From Anaerolineae bacterium (GTDB lineage: Bacteria; Chloroflexota; Anaerolineae; Aggregatilineales; Phototrophicaceae), in the NCBI GenBank assembly GCA_025055175.1, contig JANWYT010000006.1, forward strand, positions 175,261 to 239,260: DNA of 64,000 bases, in the 5' to 3' direction. Below are positions 23,887-33,558 of the stretch, piece by piece. Positions within the stretch are counted from its first letter, which is position 1. Each line of letters starts with the position of its first letter. The notes below the pieces were generated by a model. The model was given only the letters and a program-made list of their open reading frames with translations, was not told where the DNA came from and ran no database searches. The position numbers were made by a program, and so were the translations under genes.

Positions 23887-24915
23887 ATGCCCTCTTTTGC
23901 AGATGTGGAACTCGTGCGGATTTGGCGCGGCGCTGTCCTGGATACTGTGCATCGCGGGCGCGTGGCCGTCGTCAGTAGCCAGGGAGAAGTCCTGCTCAGC
24001 CTGGGAGACGTTCGAAGTCTGGCCCTAATGCGCAGCAGCGCCAAGCCTTTCCAAGCAGCTAGCGCGCTGCGGCTCGGAGCAGGCCAGCGCTACCCGCTCA
24101 GCGCCCGCGAAATGGCTATCATGGCCGGCTCGCACGCTGGCGAGCCTATCCACACTGAAGTACTCCACGATCTGCTGACGATGACCCATCTGAGCTTAGA
24201 CGCGCTGCGCTGCGGCGCGGATTGGCCCACCGACAGCGCGAGCCGTCAAGCGCTCACGACGCAGGGTGGTGGTCCCTCAGCCTTGTACCATAACTGCTCT
24301 GGCAAGCATTTAGGCATGCTGGCCGCCTGTCTAGCCCAGGGCTGGCCGCTGGAGAATTACCAGCAAGCCGATCATCCGCTCCAGATGGCCATACGCCGCG
24401 ATCTGGCAGAATGGGCCGACTACCCCAGCGAGTCCATCCAGCTTGCAGTAGATGGCTGCACTGTACCCACCTTTGCGCTGCCGCTAGAACGAGCAGCGCT
24501 AGCCTTCGCACGGCTGGGCCATGCCACCCAACACCAACCAGAAAGTCCACTGGGCCAGATAGGTGACGCCATGCGTCAGCATTCTGCTCTCGTGAGCGGC
24601 ACACGTCAGCTCGACCACGCCCTGATGGAGGTCACTCAGGGCCGTCTGGTGAGCAAGGGCGGGGCCGAGGGCTATTGGGGCTTAGCCAGCCCAGAGCAAG
24701 GCTGGGGACTAGCCCTCAAGATCAGCGATGGCAACCCACGCGCCGTTGCCCCCACCCTGTTCGCCCTGCTGCACCATCTAAACGCTATCACTGTAGACGA
24801 ACTGCGCACCCTAGAAGCGCGCTTTTCGCCCTTGCTGCGCGTCCACGACGGCCAAGTTGTCGGCAGGATGGAATTCACAGCGCTGAATAGCGCTATAATG
24901 AGTGACGAAGGCTGA
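23887..24915 (+). CDS. Asparaginase II family protein (PF06089)
   Basis: A 342-residue cytoplasmic enzyme of the thermostable-type L-asparaginase II family, unrelated to the E. coli AnsA/AnsB fold. Family landmarks are VELVRIWRGAVLDTVHRGRVAVV near the start, LMRSSAKPFQAA near 50, MAGSHAGEPIHTEVL, and YHNCSGKHLGMLAA near 140; the Ser and Lys residues of the second and fourth blocks are the probable catalytic ones. It should hydrolyse L-asparagine to aspartate and ammonia. I start at the ATG at 23887, with GAGG 10 bases upstream, instead of the TTG at 23878 whose site would be too close. A TTGACT inside the preceding terminator may be its -35 element, but the -10 is weak. Confidence 0.85.
   Translation: MPSFADVELVRIWRGAVLDTVHRGRVAVVSSQGEVLLSLGDVRSLALMRSSAKPFQAASALRLGAGQRYPLSAREMAIMAGSHAGEPIHTEVLHDLLTMTHLSLDALRCGADWPTDSASRQALTTQGGGPSALYHNCSGKHLGMLAACLAQGWPLENYQQADHPLQMAIRRDLAEWADYPSESIQLAVDGCTVPTFALPLERAALAFARLGHATQHQPESPLGQIGDAMRQHSALVSGTRQLDHALMEVTQGRLVSKGGAEGYWGLASPEQGWGLALKISDGNPRAVAPTLFALLHHLNAITVDELRTLEARFSPLLRVHDGQVVGRMEFTALNSAIMSDEG
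24879..24899 (+). promoter_or_regulatory. Possible promoter/operator before the serine protease gene
   Basis: TATAAT (24894-24899) lies at the end of the asparaginase gene, directly after two copies of AGCGCT (24879-24884 and 24889-24894) separated by four bases; the -35 (AATTCA) is poor. Confidence 0.3.
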
Positions 24916-24956
24916 ATACCTATCGCTCTGCCCACGCATTCGGAGAGAGTACGCTG

Positions 24957-26510
24957 ATGACACCGCGCACCTTGCTTCTGAGCGCTATTCTGGCCCTAGG
25001 ACTGGTCAGCGCCACCCAAGCTCAGTCGCTCTCGGCTGAGGACATTGACCGCATCTCCGCTAGTGTAGTGATGATCGTCGGCTTGCAAAACGGCCAACCC
25101 TTCTCGCAAGGCACAGGCACAATCGTCGATAGTCGCGGTATCATTTACACTAACCGTCACGTCATCGAAGGCGCGGATGACCTGGCCATCTTCATGCTGG
25201 AAGATATCAACGAGAGGCCCGTCTTGCGCTACTACGCCAGCGAGTTAGCCACCTTCCAAGACTTGGACTTCTCTGTCTTGCAAATCGACCGCGACGAGCG
25301 CGGCGGTCTTGTGCTGCCTACCCAGCTCAACCTGCCGGCCATCGCCCTAGCTCAGCGCGAAGCGCGGCGCGGCGAACGCATTTACATCTTTGGCTACCCC
25401 AGCACTGGTGACGGCTACCTGGTCGTCACTAGCGGCTTGATTACCACCATCCAGAACGGCGACATCGGCGGCACACGCCAGCCCGTCTGGTATCAGACTG
25501 ACGCGGAAATCTCGCCTGGCAACAGCGGCGGCTTAGCCGTCAGCCTAGAAGGCGAGCTGATAGGGATTCCCACGTCCGTCAACGCAGAAGAGCGCACCTT
25601 AGGCCGCTTGGGCGGCATCTTACCCTTCCGCGCAGTACAGGCTCTGGCCCAGGCCGGTGCGAATACGATCCGCGTCACCAGAACAAGGCCTAGCGCGCCG
25701 CCCAGCCAAGTCCAGCAGCCCGACGGGTCGTCTCAGAGCAGCGACCCAAGCGGCGTTGTCTTCACCTGCGACGACATCCAGGTGACCAACGGCATCGAAA
25801 TTGTCGTCGTCCAAATGCGCCCTGGGTTCACCTACACCGCAACGGTCATCGGCATAGGCGACTTCGATCCCATCCTTTACGTAGGCGAGACGACGCGGCG
25901 CGATCAGGGCTTGTGCAACGACGACAGCCGCAACGCGGCCAACGTTGCGGTTAACTTGCCAGGTCTGACGGGGGTCATTGAAGCCAACAGCCGATCTTCC
26001 AGCCTATCTTTCAGCCACAGTAATCGCAACCTGACAGACATTTCCTTCGTCGTCGGTAGCCTGAACAGCACCCCAGGCGAGTTCATCTTCATCCTAGAGG
26101 GCATGGCCGTCACTCCGGCTGATGGACTAGGCGATCCTTTCAGCGTTTACGTGACGCCAGGCATGATCGCCACAGGCGATCCTTTTATGGTGGCCATGAT
26201 CGGCACAGAGCGCCAACTTGATCCCTACTTCTTTGCCGCCGACAGCAACGGCGATCAAGTCATCGCTGCCAACGGTCAACCGCTAGTTTGCGACGATGGC
26301 GGCACGCAGTACTGCAACTCAGCTTCGTTCAACATGGATGGCGTACAGCTGCGCACAGCCGCAGGCTTCGTCTTCAATGCCGATGAATACGACGCAGTGC
26401 TGCTGGTCGATCCGTCGACCATACCCAACCCGACGACGTTCTACTTCTCCAGCAGCAGTCAGCGTAGCACTGGCAACTACCTGCTGATGTTTTTGTTCGG
26501 CACGCGCTGA
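24957..26510 (+). CDS. Secreted trypsin-like (S1C/HtrA-type) serine protease with duplicated C-terminal beta domain
   Basis: A 517-residue exported protease. Residues 1-23 are a Sec signal peptide (MTPRTLLLSAILALGLVSAT, cleavage after AQA or nearby). The trypsin-like domain covers about 30-235 with the full triad: His68 (TNRHV), Asp104 (DLDFSVLQI) and Ser190 (SPGNSGG). There is no PDZ domain. From about 260 come two tandem beta-sandwich-like segments. The first runs from TCDDIQVTNG through DFDPILYVGE and LCNDDS; the second runs through LDPYFFAADSNGD and LVCDDGG. They resemble pre-peptidase C-terminal domains. The role is likely extracellular protein quality control or processing. The ATG has GGAGAG about 9 bases upstream. 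Confidence 0.85.
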   Translation: MTPRTLLLSAILALGLVSATQAQSLSAEDIDRISASVVMIVGLQNGQPFSQGTGTIVDSRGIIYTNRHVIEGADDLAIFMLEDINERPVLRYYASELATFQDLDFSVLQIDRDERGGLVLPTQLNLPAIALAQREARRGERIYIFGYPSTGDGYLVVTSGLITTIQNGDIGGTRQPVWYQTDAEISPGNSGGLAVSLEGELIGIPTSVNAEERTLGRLGGILPFRAVQALAQAGANTIRVTRTRPSAPPSQVQQPDGSSQSSDPSGVVFTCDDIQVTNGIEIVVVQMRPGFTYTATVIGIGDFDPILYVGETTRRDQGLCNDDSRNAANVAVNLPGLTGVIEANSRSSSLSFSHSNRNLTDISFVVGSLNSTPGEFIFILEGMAVTPADGLGDPFSVYVTPGMIATGDPFMVAMIGTERQLDPYFFAADSNGDQVIAANGQPLVCDDGGTQYCNSASFNMDGVQLRTAAGFVFNADEYDAVLLVDPSTIPNPTTFYFSSSSQRSTGNYLLMFLFGTR

Positions 26511-26541
26511 GCTTGAGGGACGGCCTCACACCGCCCCACGT

Positions 26542-29052
26542 TTACGTCTGTGCTTCAGCGGGTTCAGTCCCGTTAGCCTCGGCAGGCGGGACTTCATCGT
26601 CTTCGTCGCGGGTGAGGATGGTCATGCTGACGATTTCATCATCTTCGGCCACGTCCATCAGCGTGACGCCTTGAGTGCTGCGGCCGATCTCGCGCACAGC
26701 GCTCAGGTCGGTGCGCAGCACCGTCCCCTGGCGCGTCATGAGCATAACGCCGTCATCAGGGCCAACGCAGCGCATAGCCACCAGATTGCCCGTCTTGTTG
26801 GTGCGCGCCAGAGTGCGCAGACCCAGGCCATAACGCCCTTGCAAAGTGTATTCCTCCAGAGCCGTGCGCTTGCCGAAGCCGCGCTGCGTCACTACGAAGA
26901 CGTGGGTATGCACCAACGGATCAATCACATCCATGCCCGTGACGCGGTCATCGTCCATCAGACGGATAGCATTCACACCAGCAGCGGGGCGCATCATCAC
27001 GCGCACGTCGTTTTCGTGGAAGCGAATGCTCTGCCCTTGCTCAGTGACCAAGATGATCTCTTGCTCACCGTTGCTGGCGCGCACCCAACCCAACGAGTCG
27101 TCATCGTCTAGGGTGATAGCGATCAGACCGCTGGGACGCACGTCGGCAAATTCTTCTAGACGCACGCGCTTGATCTTGCCCATGCGCGTCGCCATGACGA
27201 AGAAGGACTCGTGGCGTTCAAAAGTGTCCACTGGTAGGATGGCTGTCACCTTCTCGTCAGCAGCCATGTTCAATACAGCCTGGATAGGGACGCCTTTGCC
27301 AGCGCGGCCTGTCTCTGGGATACGGTAGGCTTGCTCGCTGTAGACCTTGCCCTTGTCGGTGAAGAACAAGACTGTATCGGTGTTGTTGGCAGCGACCACT
27401 TCGACCAGATAATCCTCGTCGCGCGTCTCCATGCCCTTCACGCCTTTACCGCCGCGCTTCTGTTCACGGTAGAAGCGGGCTGGCACGCGCTTGATGTAGC
27501 CGCGACTAGTCAGCGAGAGGATGACGCTCTCCTCATGCACCAGGTCATCGTCGCTCAAGTCAGCCTGACCGTATTCCACCTGGGTTTTGCGCTCGTCGCC
27601 ATACTGTTGTTCTATGGCGCTCAGGTCATCGCGGATGAGCTGCAAAATCTTGCGTGGGCTGGCCAACAGGTCTTCTAGGTAAGCAATGCGCTGCAGCACT
27701 TGGTCATACTCATCCTGGAGCTTCTGGCGTTCCAGGGCAGCCAGACGGCGCAACTGCATGTCCAGGATAGCATTCGCCTGAGCTTCGCTCAGCTCAAAGC
27801 GAGCCATGAGCTGCCGCCGGGCCATGTCCACGTCATCCGCAGCACGAATCAAGCGGATGACAGCGTCGATGTTGCTGACGGCCTTCAGCAGACCCTCCAA
27901 GATGTGCGCGCGAGCGCGCTGCTTCTCCAGCTCAAATTGGCTGCGCCGCACAATAACATCGTAGCGGTGTTCAACGTAGATAGTCAAACAGCGCTTCAAG
28001 CTGAGGTTGCGCGGCTCATCGTTGACCAGGGCCAGCATTTGAATGCTGTAGAAGGTCTGTAGCTGGGTGTACTTGAAGAGCTGGTTGACGACGGTCTGCG
28101 GGGCGGCGTGGGACTTCAACTCCACGACTAGGCGTAGCCCATTACGATCTGACTCGTCGCGCAGGTCACGGATGGTGTCGATGCGACCCTCGCGCACTAG
28201 GCTCACAATCCGTTCAATAATGCTGGGCTTGCTGATCTGGTAAGGGATGGAGGTGAAGACCAGGCGAAAGCCGTTGCGCGTTTCTTCAACGTCATAAGTA
28301 GCACGGATGGCCACGCGTCCTTTGCCCGTAGCGTAGGCTTCTTTGAGGTCGTCACCGACGATGATCTTGGCGCCAGTGGGGAAGTCCGGGCCTTTGATGA
28401 ACTGCATGAGTTCGTCGACGGTGATGTCTTCTTCGCGCTCGTAGTTGTCGATGATGTACTGGATGGCCGCTACTAGTTCGCGCAAATTGTGCGGTGGGAT
28501 GTTCGTCGCCATGCCGACAGCAATGCCTGATGAGCCGTTCAACAGCAGATTAGGCAGGCGCGCAGGCAACACACTCGGCTCTTGCTGTGTACCGTCATAG
28601 TTATCGACAAAATCGACTGTATTCATATTCAGGTCGGCCAGCAGTTCTTCCGTAATGCGCGCCAGACGCACCTCGGTGTAACGCATGGCCGCCGGGCTGT
28701 CGCCGTCCTGAGAACCGAAGTTACCCTGGCCATCCACCAGCGGGTAACGCAGCGAAAAATCCTGCGCCATGCGCGCCATAGCATCGTACACAGCGCTGTC
28801 ACCATGCGGATGATACTTGCCCAACACCTCACCGACGACGCGCGCGCTCTTTTTGTAGGGCGTGCCAGGGCGCAGGCCCATATCAGCCATAGCATACAAA
28901 ATGCGCCGATGGACAGGCTTCAAGCCGTCGCGAGCGTCAGGTAGCGCGCGGGCTACGATGACGCTCATGGCGTAATCCAAGTAGCTGCCGCGCATTTCTT
29001 CGTTGATGTTCACCACGCGAATCGCGCCGATATTATCGTTGCTCATGCGCAC
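26542..29052 (-). CDS. gyrA: DNA gyrase subunit A
   Basis: An 836-residue type IIA topoisomerase subunit that cuts and rejoins DNA during negative supercoiling. The winged-helix/tower part starts [20 protein letters not shown]; the catalytic tyrosine is Tyr125 in AAMRYTE. In the quinolone-resistance region [10 protein letters not shown], Ser86 and Asp90 match the sensitive E. coli residues Ser83 and Asp87. The C-terminal half is the beta-pinwheel, with the GyrA box QKRGGKG near 530-540, which distinguishes it from ParC. The tail is acidic. The start is GTG at 29052 (AAGG 5 bases upstream) or ATG at 29046. gyrB is not in the window. Its promoter is at 29141-29149. Confidence 0.97.
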   Translation of the reverse strand: MRMSNDNIGAIRVVNINEEMRGSYLDYAMSVIVARALPDARDGLKPVHRRILYAMADMGLRPGTPYKKSARVVGEVLGKYHPHGDSAVYDAMARMAQDFSLRYPLVDGQGNFGSQDGDSPAAMRYTEVRLARITEELLADLNMNTVDFVDNYDGTQQEPSVLPARLPNLLLNGSSGIAVGMATNIPPHNLRELVAAIQYIIDNYEREEDITVDELMQFIKGPDFPTGAKIIVGDDLKEAYATGKGRVAIRATYDVEETRNGFRLVFTSIPYQISKPSIIERIVSLVREGRIDTIRDLRDESDRNGLRLVVELKSHAAPQTVVNQLFKYTQLQTFYSIQMLALVNDEPRNLSLKRCLTIYVEHRYDVIVRRSQFELEKQRARAHILEGLLKAVSNIDAVIRLIRAADDVDMARRQLMARFELSEAQANAILDMQLRRLAALERQKLQDEYDQVLQRIAYLEDLLASPRKILQLIRDDLSAIEQQYGDERKTQVEYGQADLSDDDLVHEESVILSLTSRGYIKRVPARFYREQKRGGKGVKGMETRDEDYLVEVVAANNTDTVLFFTDKGKVYSEQAYRIPETGRAGKGVPIQAVLNMAADEKVTAILPVDTFERHESFFVMATRMGKIKRVRLEEFADVRPSGLIAITLDDDDSLGWVRASNGEQEIILVTEQGQSIRFHENDVRVMMRPAAGVNAIRLMDDDRVTGMDVIDPLVHTHVFVVTQRGFGKRTALEEYTLQGRYGLGLRTLARTNKTGNLVAMRCVGPDDGVMLMTRQGTVLRTDLSAVREIGRSTQGVTLMDVAEDDEIVSMTILTRDEDDEVPPAEANGTEPAEAQT

Positions 29053-29140
29053 ACGCGCCTTAGCGCGCCCCTTTCTAAAGTTGCCACTTGCGGCCCTAGC
29101 GGGCAGTAAAACGCCGATATACGCTGCAAAAGATGTTAAA

Positions 29141-29149
29141 ATTATACCA
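29141..29149 (-). promoter_or_regulatory. Extended -10 promoter of gyrA
   Basis: The minus strand reads TGGTATAAT, a consensus -10 with the TGn extension; no good -35 is present. Transcription would start near 29134, giving a leader of about 80 nt. Confidence 0.6.
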
Positions 29150-29180
29150 GAAAACGACCACCTCAGCGACAGGAAAAACC

Positions 29181-29669
29181 ATGCGTCACCTGCTCACTAT
29201 GAGCCGCTTGCTGGTCTTTTTGAGCCTTCTCGGCCTGACGACCCAGGCCCAGACGCTGCCTCAAGAAGCGCCCTTGTGGCACACTTGGACAGCTGCTCTG
29301 CATGCTCAAATTGCCCGCTTCTACAGCCAGCAGGAACGCCACGACGAGGCGCTGGCCCACCTCAATCAGGCGCTCCGTCTGCTGCCCGAAAGCGTCGCTC
29401 TACATATCCAGCGCGGCCAGACCTATCTGCTGCTCTACGAATGGGACGCCGCCCTAGCCGACTTTAATGCTGCCATTGACCGTGATCCAAGCTACGCCCC
29501 CGCATATTTCCAGCGTGGGCTGCTGTATTACACCCGCGCCGAACGAGAGGCCGCTCGCGACGACTTCCAGCGCTTCCTGGCGCTCGCTCCACAAGCCGAA
29601 GAAGTTTCCCTGGCCCGTACCTGGCTGGCGGCCATCGAAGGTGAGTTAGAGGCCCTCAACAGCCCCTAA
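29181..29669 (+). CDS. Secreted TPR-repeat protein
   Basis: A 162-residue protein with a signal peptide ([20 protein letters not shown], probable cleavage after QAQ) and three tetratricopeptide repeats. These include [36 protein letters not shown] and [17 protein letters not shown] segments. TPRs form a scaffold for protein contacts; no partner can be named. The ATG at 29181 follows AGGA at 6 bases. A longer reading from 29133 would place charged residues before the signal peptide and has no ribosome site. It is divergent from gyrA and overlaps the stop of the next, convergent gene by four bases. Confidence 0.75.
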   Translation: MRHLLTMSRLLVFLSLLGLTTQAQTLPQEAPLWHTWTAALHAQIARFYSQQERHDEALAHLNQALRLLPESVALHIQRGQTYLLLYEWDAALADFNAAIDRDPSYAPAYFQRGLLYYTRAEREAARDDFQRFLALAPQAEEVSLARTWLAAIEGELEALNSP

Positions 29670-29956
29670 AAGACGATTCGGCCTGTGACGATCAAGATAC
29701 CCGCCCCCAGGATCAACACGTTCAAGAAGAGCATGACCGCCAAGAAGGCACGCTCCATTGGCGAGAGGCCAAACAGACTACGCCTCTGCCTACCCGAACT
29801 GGCCGCCGACCCATCGTCTTCATCGTCTTCGATGACAATGCTACCCGCTAAGTTCGGCAGCGCCGAGTCGTCCTCTTCCTCGTCTTCGATCAACGCGCGC
29901 AGGTCGCGCTCCTCTTCGGCGGGTTTGCTGCCGCGCCTCGCACTCCGTTGAGCCAT
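29666..29956 (-). CDS. Small acidic single-pass membrane protein
   Basis: A 96-residue protein I do not recognise. Residues 1-60 are hydrophilic with acidic runs (LIEDEEEDDSALPN, VIEDDEDDGS) and a basic patch GRQRRS. One membrane segment lies near the C-terminus (FLAVMLFLNVLILGAGILIV), leaving a short tail. The topology suggests an N-terminal cytoplasmic domain. The ATG at 29956 has GAGG 7 bases upstream. It lies 21 bases after the next gene upstream and is probably co-transcribed with it and birA. Its stop overlaps that of the convergent TPR gene. Confidence 0.6.
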   Translation of the reverse strand: MAQRSARRGSKPAEEERDLRALIEDEEEDDSALPNLAGSIVIEDDEDDGSAASSGRQRRSLFGLSPMERAFLAVMLFLNVLILGAGILIVTGRIVF

Positions 29957-29977
29957 CACTTCCCCTCTCTAAGTGCG

Positions 29978-31375
29978 TCAACTGGCCCTCAGCCAGCGCC
30001 CATCAACCAAGTTAAAAACGATCAATTCTTGCCGCCACAAACTTCCTGAGCCAACCTCGACTGTCGCCACCAACTGCGGCAGGCCCGATGAGCTACGCTG
30101 CAAAGTCGCGGAAGCCACGCGGTACTCCTGACGTGTTGCGTTGATGTTATAGCGCTGACGAGCAACAGAAGCCACGCCAGGATCAGTCATGGCATAGAAA
30201 GCAGCCCAGGCAGCTTCATTGCGTTCAGCCAGGAGCTGCGCTTCAGTGTTCAGACGCCAAGCCAGGAAGTCGCGCCAATCCAGGGCGGCCTGACCTACGT
30301 CAGGCAGTCCGAGGACGCGGGCTAGCACCTCAATACTGTCCGCCGGTTGGACATTCTGAGCTAGGCGTCCGAGAGACTGCGGGCCATAGGTGCTGTACAA
30401 GCTATCGATCAAGCGAACGCCCGTGTCCTGCTGCACGAAACGACCCACCAGCCAAGCGATGATAGCCTGGCGCAGATAAGCGCTATCCGCGTAGGGCTGG
30501 GCCTGAGCCAGTCCTGGTCCTTGGCTGATGGTCAGGCGCTCGGCCAAGCGCGTCGCCACATCAAGCTGAATAGTCGAGTCAAAAGGCTGGTCTAGGCGCG
30601 CGCGACCCACGTACGGCGAAGCGATGATGAGCTGCCAGGCTTGGCCCTCGGCCCAAAGGCTACGAGGCAGTGTGCTGGCCACCACGTCCAACGTCAGGTG
30701 GCCCACAGAAGCGCAGTTGAGCGTCTCGCACGCAAAGTCTAGCCAAGCCTGCACTTGGTTAGCCAGAGCCAGCGCGAACGTCTCATCCATCGTCCTGTGG
30801 CGCACTGTCAAGCGCCGACGCTGCACCAGGCCCTCTTCGCCCCAGAAAGTATAATCCGGCGGCACATGAAACCATCCGCCTGAGTCGTCTTCTGTCGCGC
30901 CGTAGCGCCAGTAAAACCAAGTGCGCACGTAAGGTACGCCACCCTGAATCTCCTCCACGCGCACGCGCGCACGCTGGCCGTCAATGGCCAAATCAACGAT
31001 TCGACCTGTCAGGCTCAGACCTTCGGTCTTGGCCTGCTGCACCTGATCGTAGAAGATCAGCTGCGCGTCTAGCCAATCGCGGGTAGCGCTGCGCTGGAGG
31101 TTCTGGAAAGTAACCCGATCCCCAATGCGCAGCGAGGCAACTTCTGCCGCTACTGTATCGCGCAAGAGCTGTTCCGTCCGCGCATCCACCTGTTCTAGCC
31201 GCTGAGCAATCAGGAAGATTGTGCCGCCCAAGAGCAACAGAAAAGCGCCTAGGACGAATACAAAGCGCAGCGCCGAACGCCAGCCTTTGCCACGCTCTTG
31301 CGGGTCGTCTTCGTAGTGGCGCTGGCCGCCGCGCGACTGTTCAATCTCCCAATCCAGTTGAATGCCCATCGTCAT
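29978..31375 (-). CDS. Membrane-anchored protein of unknown function
   Basis: A 465-residue protein. After a charged cytoplasmic N-terminus (EQSRGGQRHYEDDPQERGKG), one membrane segment spans about 35-57 (ALRFVFVLGAFLLLLGGTIFL). The rest, about 400 residues, is predicted outside the membrane. It is mixed alpha/beta with FQNLQRSATRDWLDAQLIFYD, FYWRYGATEDDSGGWFHVPP and a helical region VRLIDSLYSTYGPQSLGRLA. That last stretch resembles peptidase-MA-like C-terminal parts, but I find no HExxH zinc motif, so no enzymatic activity can be assigned. Three candidate starts lie at 31378 (TTG), 31375 (ATG) and 31369 (ATG). It is 19 bases after birA and probably in its operon. Confidence 0.7.
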   Translation of the reverse strand: MTMGIQLDWEIEQSRGGQRHYEDDPQERGKGWRSALRFVFVLGAFLLLLGGTIFLIAQRLEQVDARTEQLLRDTVAAEVASLRIGDRVTFQNLQRSATRDWLDAQLIFYDQVQQAKTEGLSLTGRIVDLAIDGQRARVRVEEIQGGVPYVRTWFYWRYGATEDDSGGWFHVPPDYTFWGEEGLVQRRRLTVRHRTMDETFALALANQVQAWLDFACETLNCASVGHLTLDVVASTLPRSLWAEGQAWQLIIASPYVGRARLDQPFDSTIQLDVATRLAERLTISQGPGLAQAQPYADSAYLRQAIIAWLVGRFVQQDTGVRLIDSLYSTYGPQSLGRLAQNVQPADSIEVLARVLGLPDVGQAALDWRDFLAWRLNTEAQLLAERNEAAWAAFYAMTDPGVASVARQRYNINATRQEYRVASATLQRSSSGLPQLVATVEVGSGSLWRQELIVFNLVDGRWLRAS

Positions 31376-31394
31376 CAACCCATCTGCGCAGCGC

Positions 31395-32144
31395 TCAGGC
31401 CACGCCTATGTGCACGTCGCCAGCGACGACGCGCACCAGCTCACCGCTGCTAGATTCGATCAGCAGCGCGCCATCTTCGTCCACGTCGCGGGCTAGACCA
31501 ACAACACTGCCCACGCGCACCTGTCGCCCCAGCGTAGTCAGGCACGCGCGCCATTGAGCTAGGATTGCTCCAGGTTGAGACAGCACGTCCTCCACCAAAG
31601 CCACCAGGTCAGCCACCAGGCGCGCTCGATCCAAGCGCTGACCACATACATCCTCCATGTTGGTCGCTGTCTGGGCTAAATCACCCATCTCAGCCAGGGA
31701 CAGGCGCACATTGACGCCCATGCCAAGCACAACAGCGCGCAGATGACCGCCACTCCAAGCAGCTTCGGGTAGGATGCCGCACAGCTTGCGCCCATTCACT
31801 TGGACGTCGTTGGGCCACTTAATCCCCACGCCTTGCGCCCCCCAGGCTTCCGCTAGGCGCGCCACTGCCAGCGCACCTGCCAGCGTCGGCAGCAACAATC
31901 GATCAGGCACAGGTGGCAGAATCAACGAGAGAGCCAGCGCCACGCCTGGTGGTGTATACCAGGTGCGTCCCAAGCGCCCTCGACCCGTCACCTGCTCATC
32001 AGCGACCACCAGCGCCCCCGCAGGCGCGCCGTCTAGCGCCCAGGCGATGGCTTCGTCGTTGGTGCTACTCATCTGTTCGGCGTAGCGTAGCGGCCTTTGG
32101 CCCAACAGCGCCCTCAGGCGTTCATAGCTCAGATCATCCATCAT
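31395..32144 (-). CDS. birA: Biotin--[acetyl-CoA carboxylase] ligase
   Basis: A 249-residue biotin protein ligase that activates biotin as biotinyl-AMP and attaches it to a lysine of carboxylase carrier protein. GRGRLGR (54-60) is the biotinyl-AMP-binding loop and KWPNDV (109-114) carries the key lysine. The C-terminal domain contains GLARDVDEDGALLIE. There is no N-terminal DNA-binding domain, so it is a class I ligase that does not act as the biotin-operon repressor. The ATG at 32144 has GGAG 6 bases upstream. The thiolase is divergent across a 130-base gap. Confidence 0.92.
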   Translation of the reverse strand: MMDDLSYERLRALLGQRPLRYAEQMSSTNDEAIAWALDGAPAGALVVADEQVTGRGRLGRTWYTPPGVALALSLILPPVPDRLLLPTLAGALAVARLAEAWGAQGVGIKWPNDVQVNGRKLCGILPEAAWSGGHLRAVVLGMGVNVRLSLAEMGDLAQTATNMEDVCGQRLDRARLVADLVALVEDVLSQPGAILAQWRACLTTLGRQVRVGSVVGLARDVDEDGALLIESSSGELVRVVAGDVHIGVA

Positions 32145-32165
32145 GCATTGCTCCTATTGACTATC

Positions 32166-32217
32166 ATTATTCCATAAGCCGATGGATTCCTACAACCGCG
32201 CCGCGATCCGCTATACT
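32166..32217. promoter_or_regulatory. Candidate divergent promoters for birA and the thiolase gene
   Basis: Minus strand: TTGTAG (32195-32190), 18-base spacer, AATAAT (32171-32166) toward birA. Plus strand: TATACT (32212-32217) toward the thiolase, with only CTACAA (32190-32195) at 16 bases as -35. The two -35 elements would be the same six base pairs. Confidence 0.35.
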
Positions 32218-32276
32218 GGTCTCATCTATCCGCCTGGGCGCGGTTCTGCGCCTGTAAACTCAAAGGATTGGAGTTT

Positions 32277-33488
32277 ATGACTGACAAACACGCCAGAGAC
32301 GCTGTGATTTTGAGCGGAGCGCGCACCCCCCAGGGCAAATTCCTGGGCGCGCTCAGCGGCTTAACCGCCGCACAACTGGGTCATGTGGCCTTCCGTGCTG
32401 CCCTAGAGCGGAGTGGGGTCAACCCCGCCGACGTGGCTGAGGTCTTCTTGGGCAACGTCGTCAGCGCAGGCACAGGCCAAGCCCTGCCGCGCCAGGTCAG
32501 CTTGGGGGCTGGTCTGCCAGAACACGTGGGCGGCGTAGCGATCAACAAAGTATGCGGCTCTGGCCTGAAAGCTGTCATGCTGGCCGCCAGCGCCATCTGC
32601 GCTGAAGATGGCGATCTGTACATGGCCGGCGGCACAGAGAGCATGAGCCGCGCTCCCTACCTCAACGACGCCATCCGCCAGGGCAACAAATACGGCAAAG
32701 TTGAGCTGCGCGACGCCCTGCAAAACGATGGCCTGTGGTGTCATATCGTCGATTGGGGCATGGGCAACGCCGCCGAGTTCATCGCCCGCGAGATGGAGAT
32801 CACGCGCCGCGAGATGGATGATTTTGCCGCGCGTAGCCACCAACTGGCGGCCCGCGCCACCAGCGAGGGCCGCTTCAAGCGCGAGATTGCTCCTATTATC
32901 GTCCGCGACAAGAAGACAGAGCGCGTCATCGATACGGATGAATCCATTCGTCCTGATACAACGATCGAGGGCCTAGCCGCGCTCAGGCCAGCTTTCGAAG
33001 CTGATGGGATGGTGACCGCTGGCAACGCACCCGGCATGAATGACGGAGCGGCTGCCCTGGTCGTTGCTAGCCGCGCCTACGCTGAAAAGCATGGCCATAC
33101 GCCGCTGGCGCGCATTGTCGGCTATGGTCAGGCGGCGATCGATCCCAAGTGGATTTTCTACGCTCCGGTGAAAGCTGTGCCTGTGGCTCTGGCGCGCGCT
33201 GGCTGGAAGATGGACGACGTTGATCTGTTCGAAATCAACGAAGCTTTCGCTTCTCAGGTACTGGCCGACATGCGCGGCTTGGCTCGCGATGGCTATAAAA
33301 TGCCCCTGGAGAAAGTCAACGTCAACGGTGGAGCGATTGCTCTAGGCCATCCCATCGGCGCGAGCGGCGCGCGCGTCTTGGTGACGCTCGTCCATGCTCT
33401 GCGCGAACACGGCCTGAAGCGTGGCTTGGCCACCCTGTGCCTGGGCGGTGGCGAGGCAGTGGCTATGGCGGTGGAGATCGAAAACTAA
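32277..33488 (+). CDS. Acetyl-CoA C-acyltransferase (thiolase)
   Basis: A 403-residue thiolase of the acetyl-CoA acetyltransferase type, catalysing condensation of two acetyl-CoA or the reverse cleavage. The triad is complete: nucleophile Cys93 ([11 protein letters not shown]), His358 ([12 protein letters not shown]) and Cys388 (LCLGGGEA). [13 protein letters not shown] and [13 protein letters not shown] are the other family signatures. Length is standard for a homotetrameric thiolase. It stands alone, with no beta-oxidation or ketone-body partners adjacent, so direction and pathway are open. The ATG at 32277 has AAGGA 9 bases upstream. Confidence 0.95.
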   Translation: MTDKHARDAVILSGARTPQGKFLGALSGLTAAQLGHVAFRAALERSGVNPADVAEVFLGNVVSAGTGQALPRQVSLGAGLPEHVGGVAINKVCGSGLKAVMLAASAICAEDGDLYMAGGTESMSRAPYLNDAIRQGNKYGKVELRDALQNDGLWCHIVDWGMGNAAEFIAREMEITRREMDDFAARSHQLAARATSEGRFKREIAPIIVRDKKTERVIDTDESIRPDTTIEGLAALRPAFEADGMVTAGNAPGMNDGAAALVVASRAYAEKHGHTPLARIVGYGQAAIDPKWIFYAPVKAVPVALARAGWKMDDVDLFEINEAFASQVLADMRGLARDGYKMPLEKVNVNGGAIALGHPIGASGARVLVTLVHALREHGLKRGLATLCLGGGEAVAMAVEIEN

Positions 33489-33558
33489 ATCACCTCTGTG
33501 GGCGAGCTGACGGTTCGACCAAGCCACCCAACACTTACGACCATTAAAAAAGTCGCTC

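Noticed and set aside
26511..26541. Terminator between the protease gene and gyrA
   Set aside because: GGGACGG and CCGCCCC almost pair but with a mismatch, and neither strand has a T tract.
29053..29180. Replication origin near gyrA
   Set aside because: No DnaA-box cluster or dnaA/dnaN/gyrB neighbours are present; the gap holds only the gyrA promoter.
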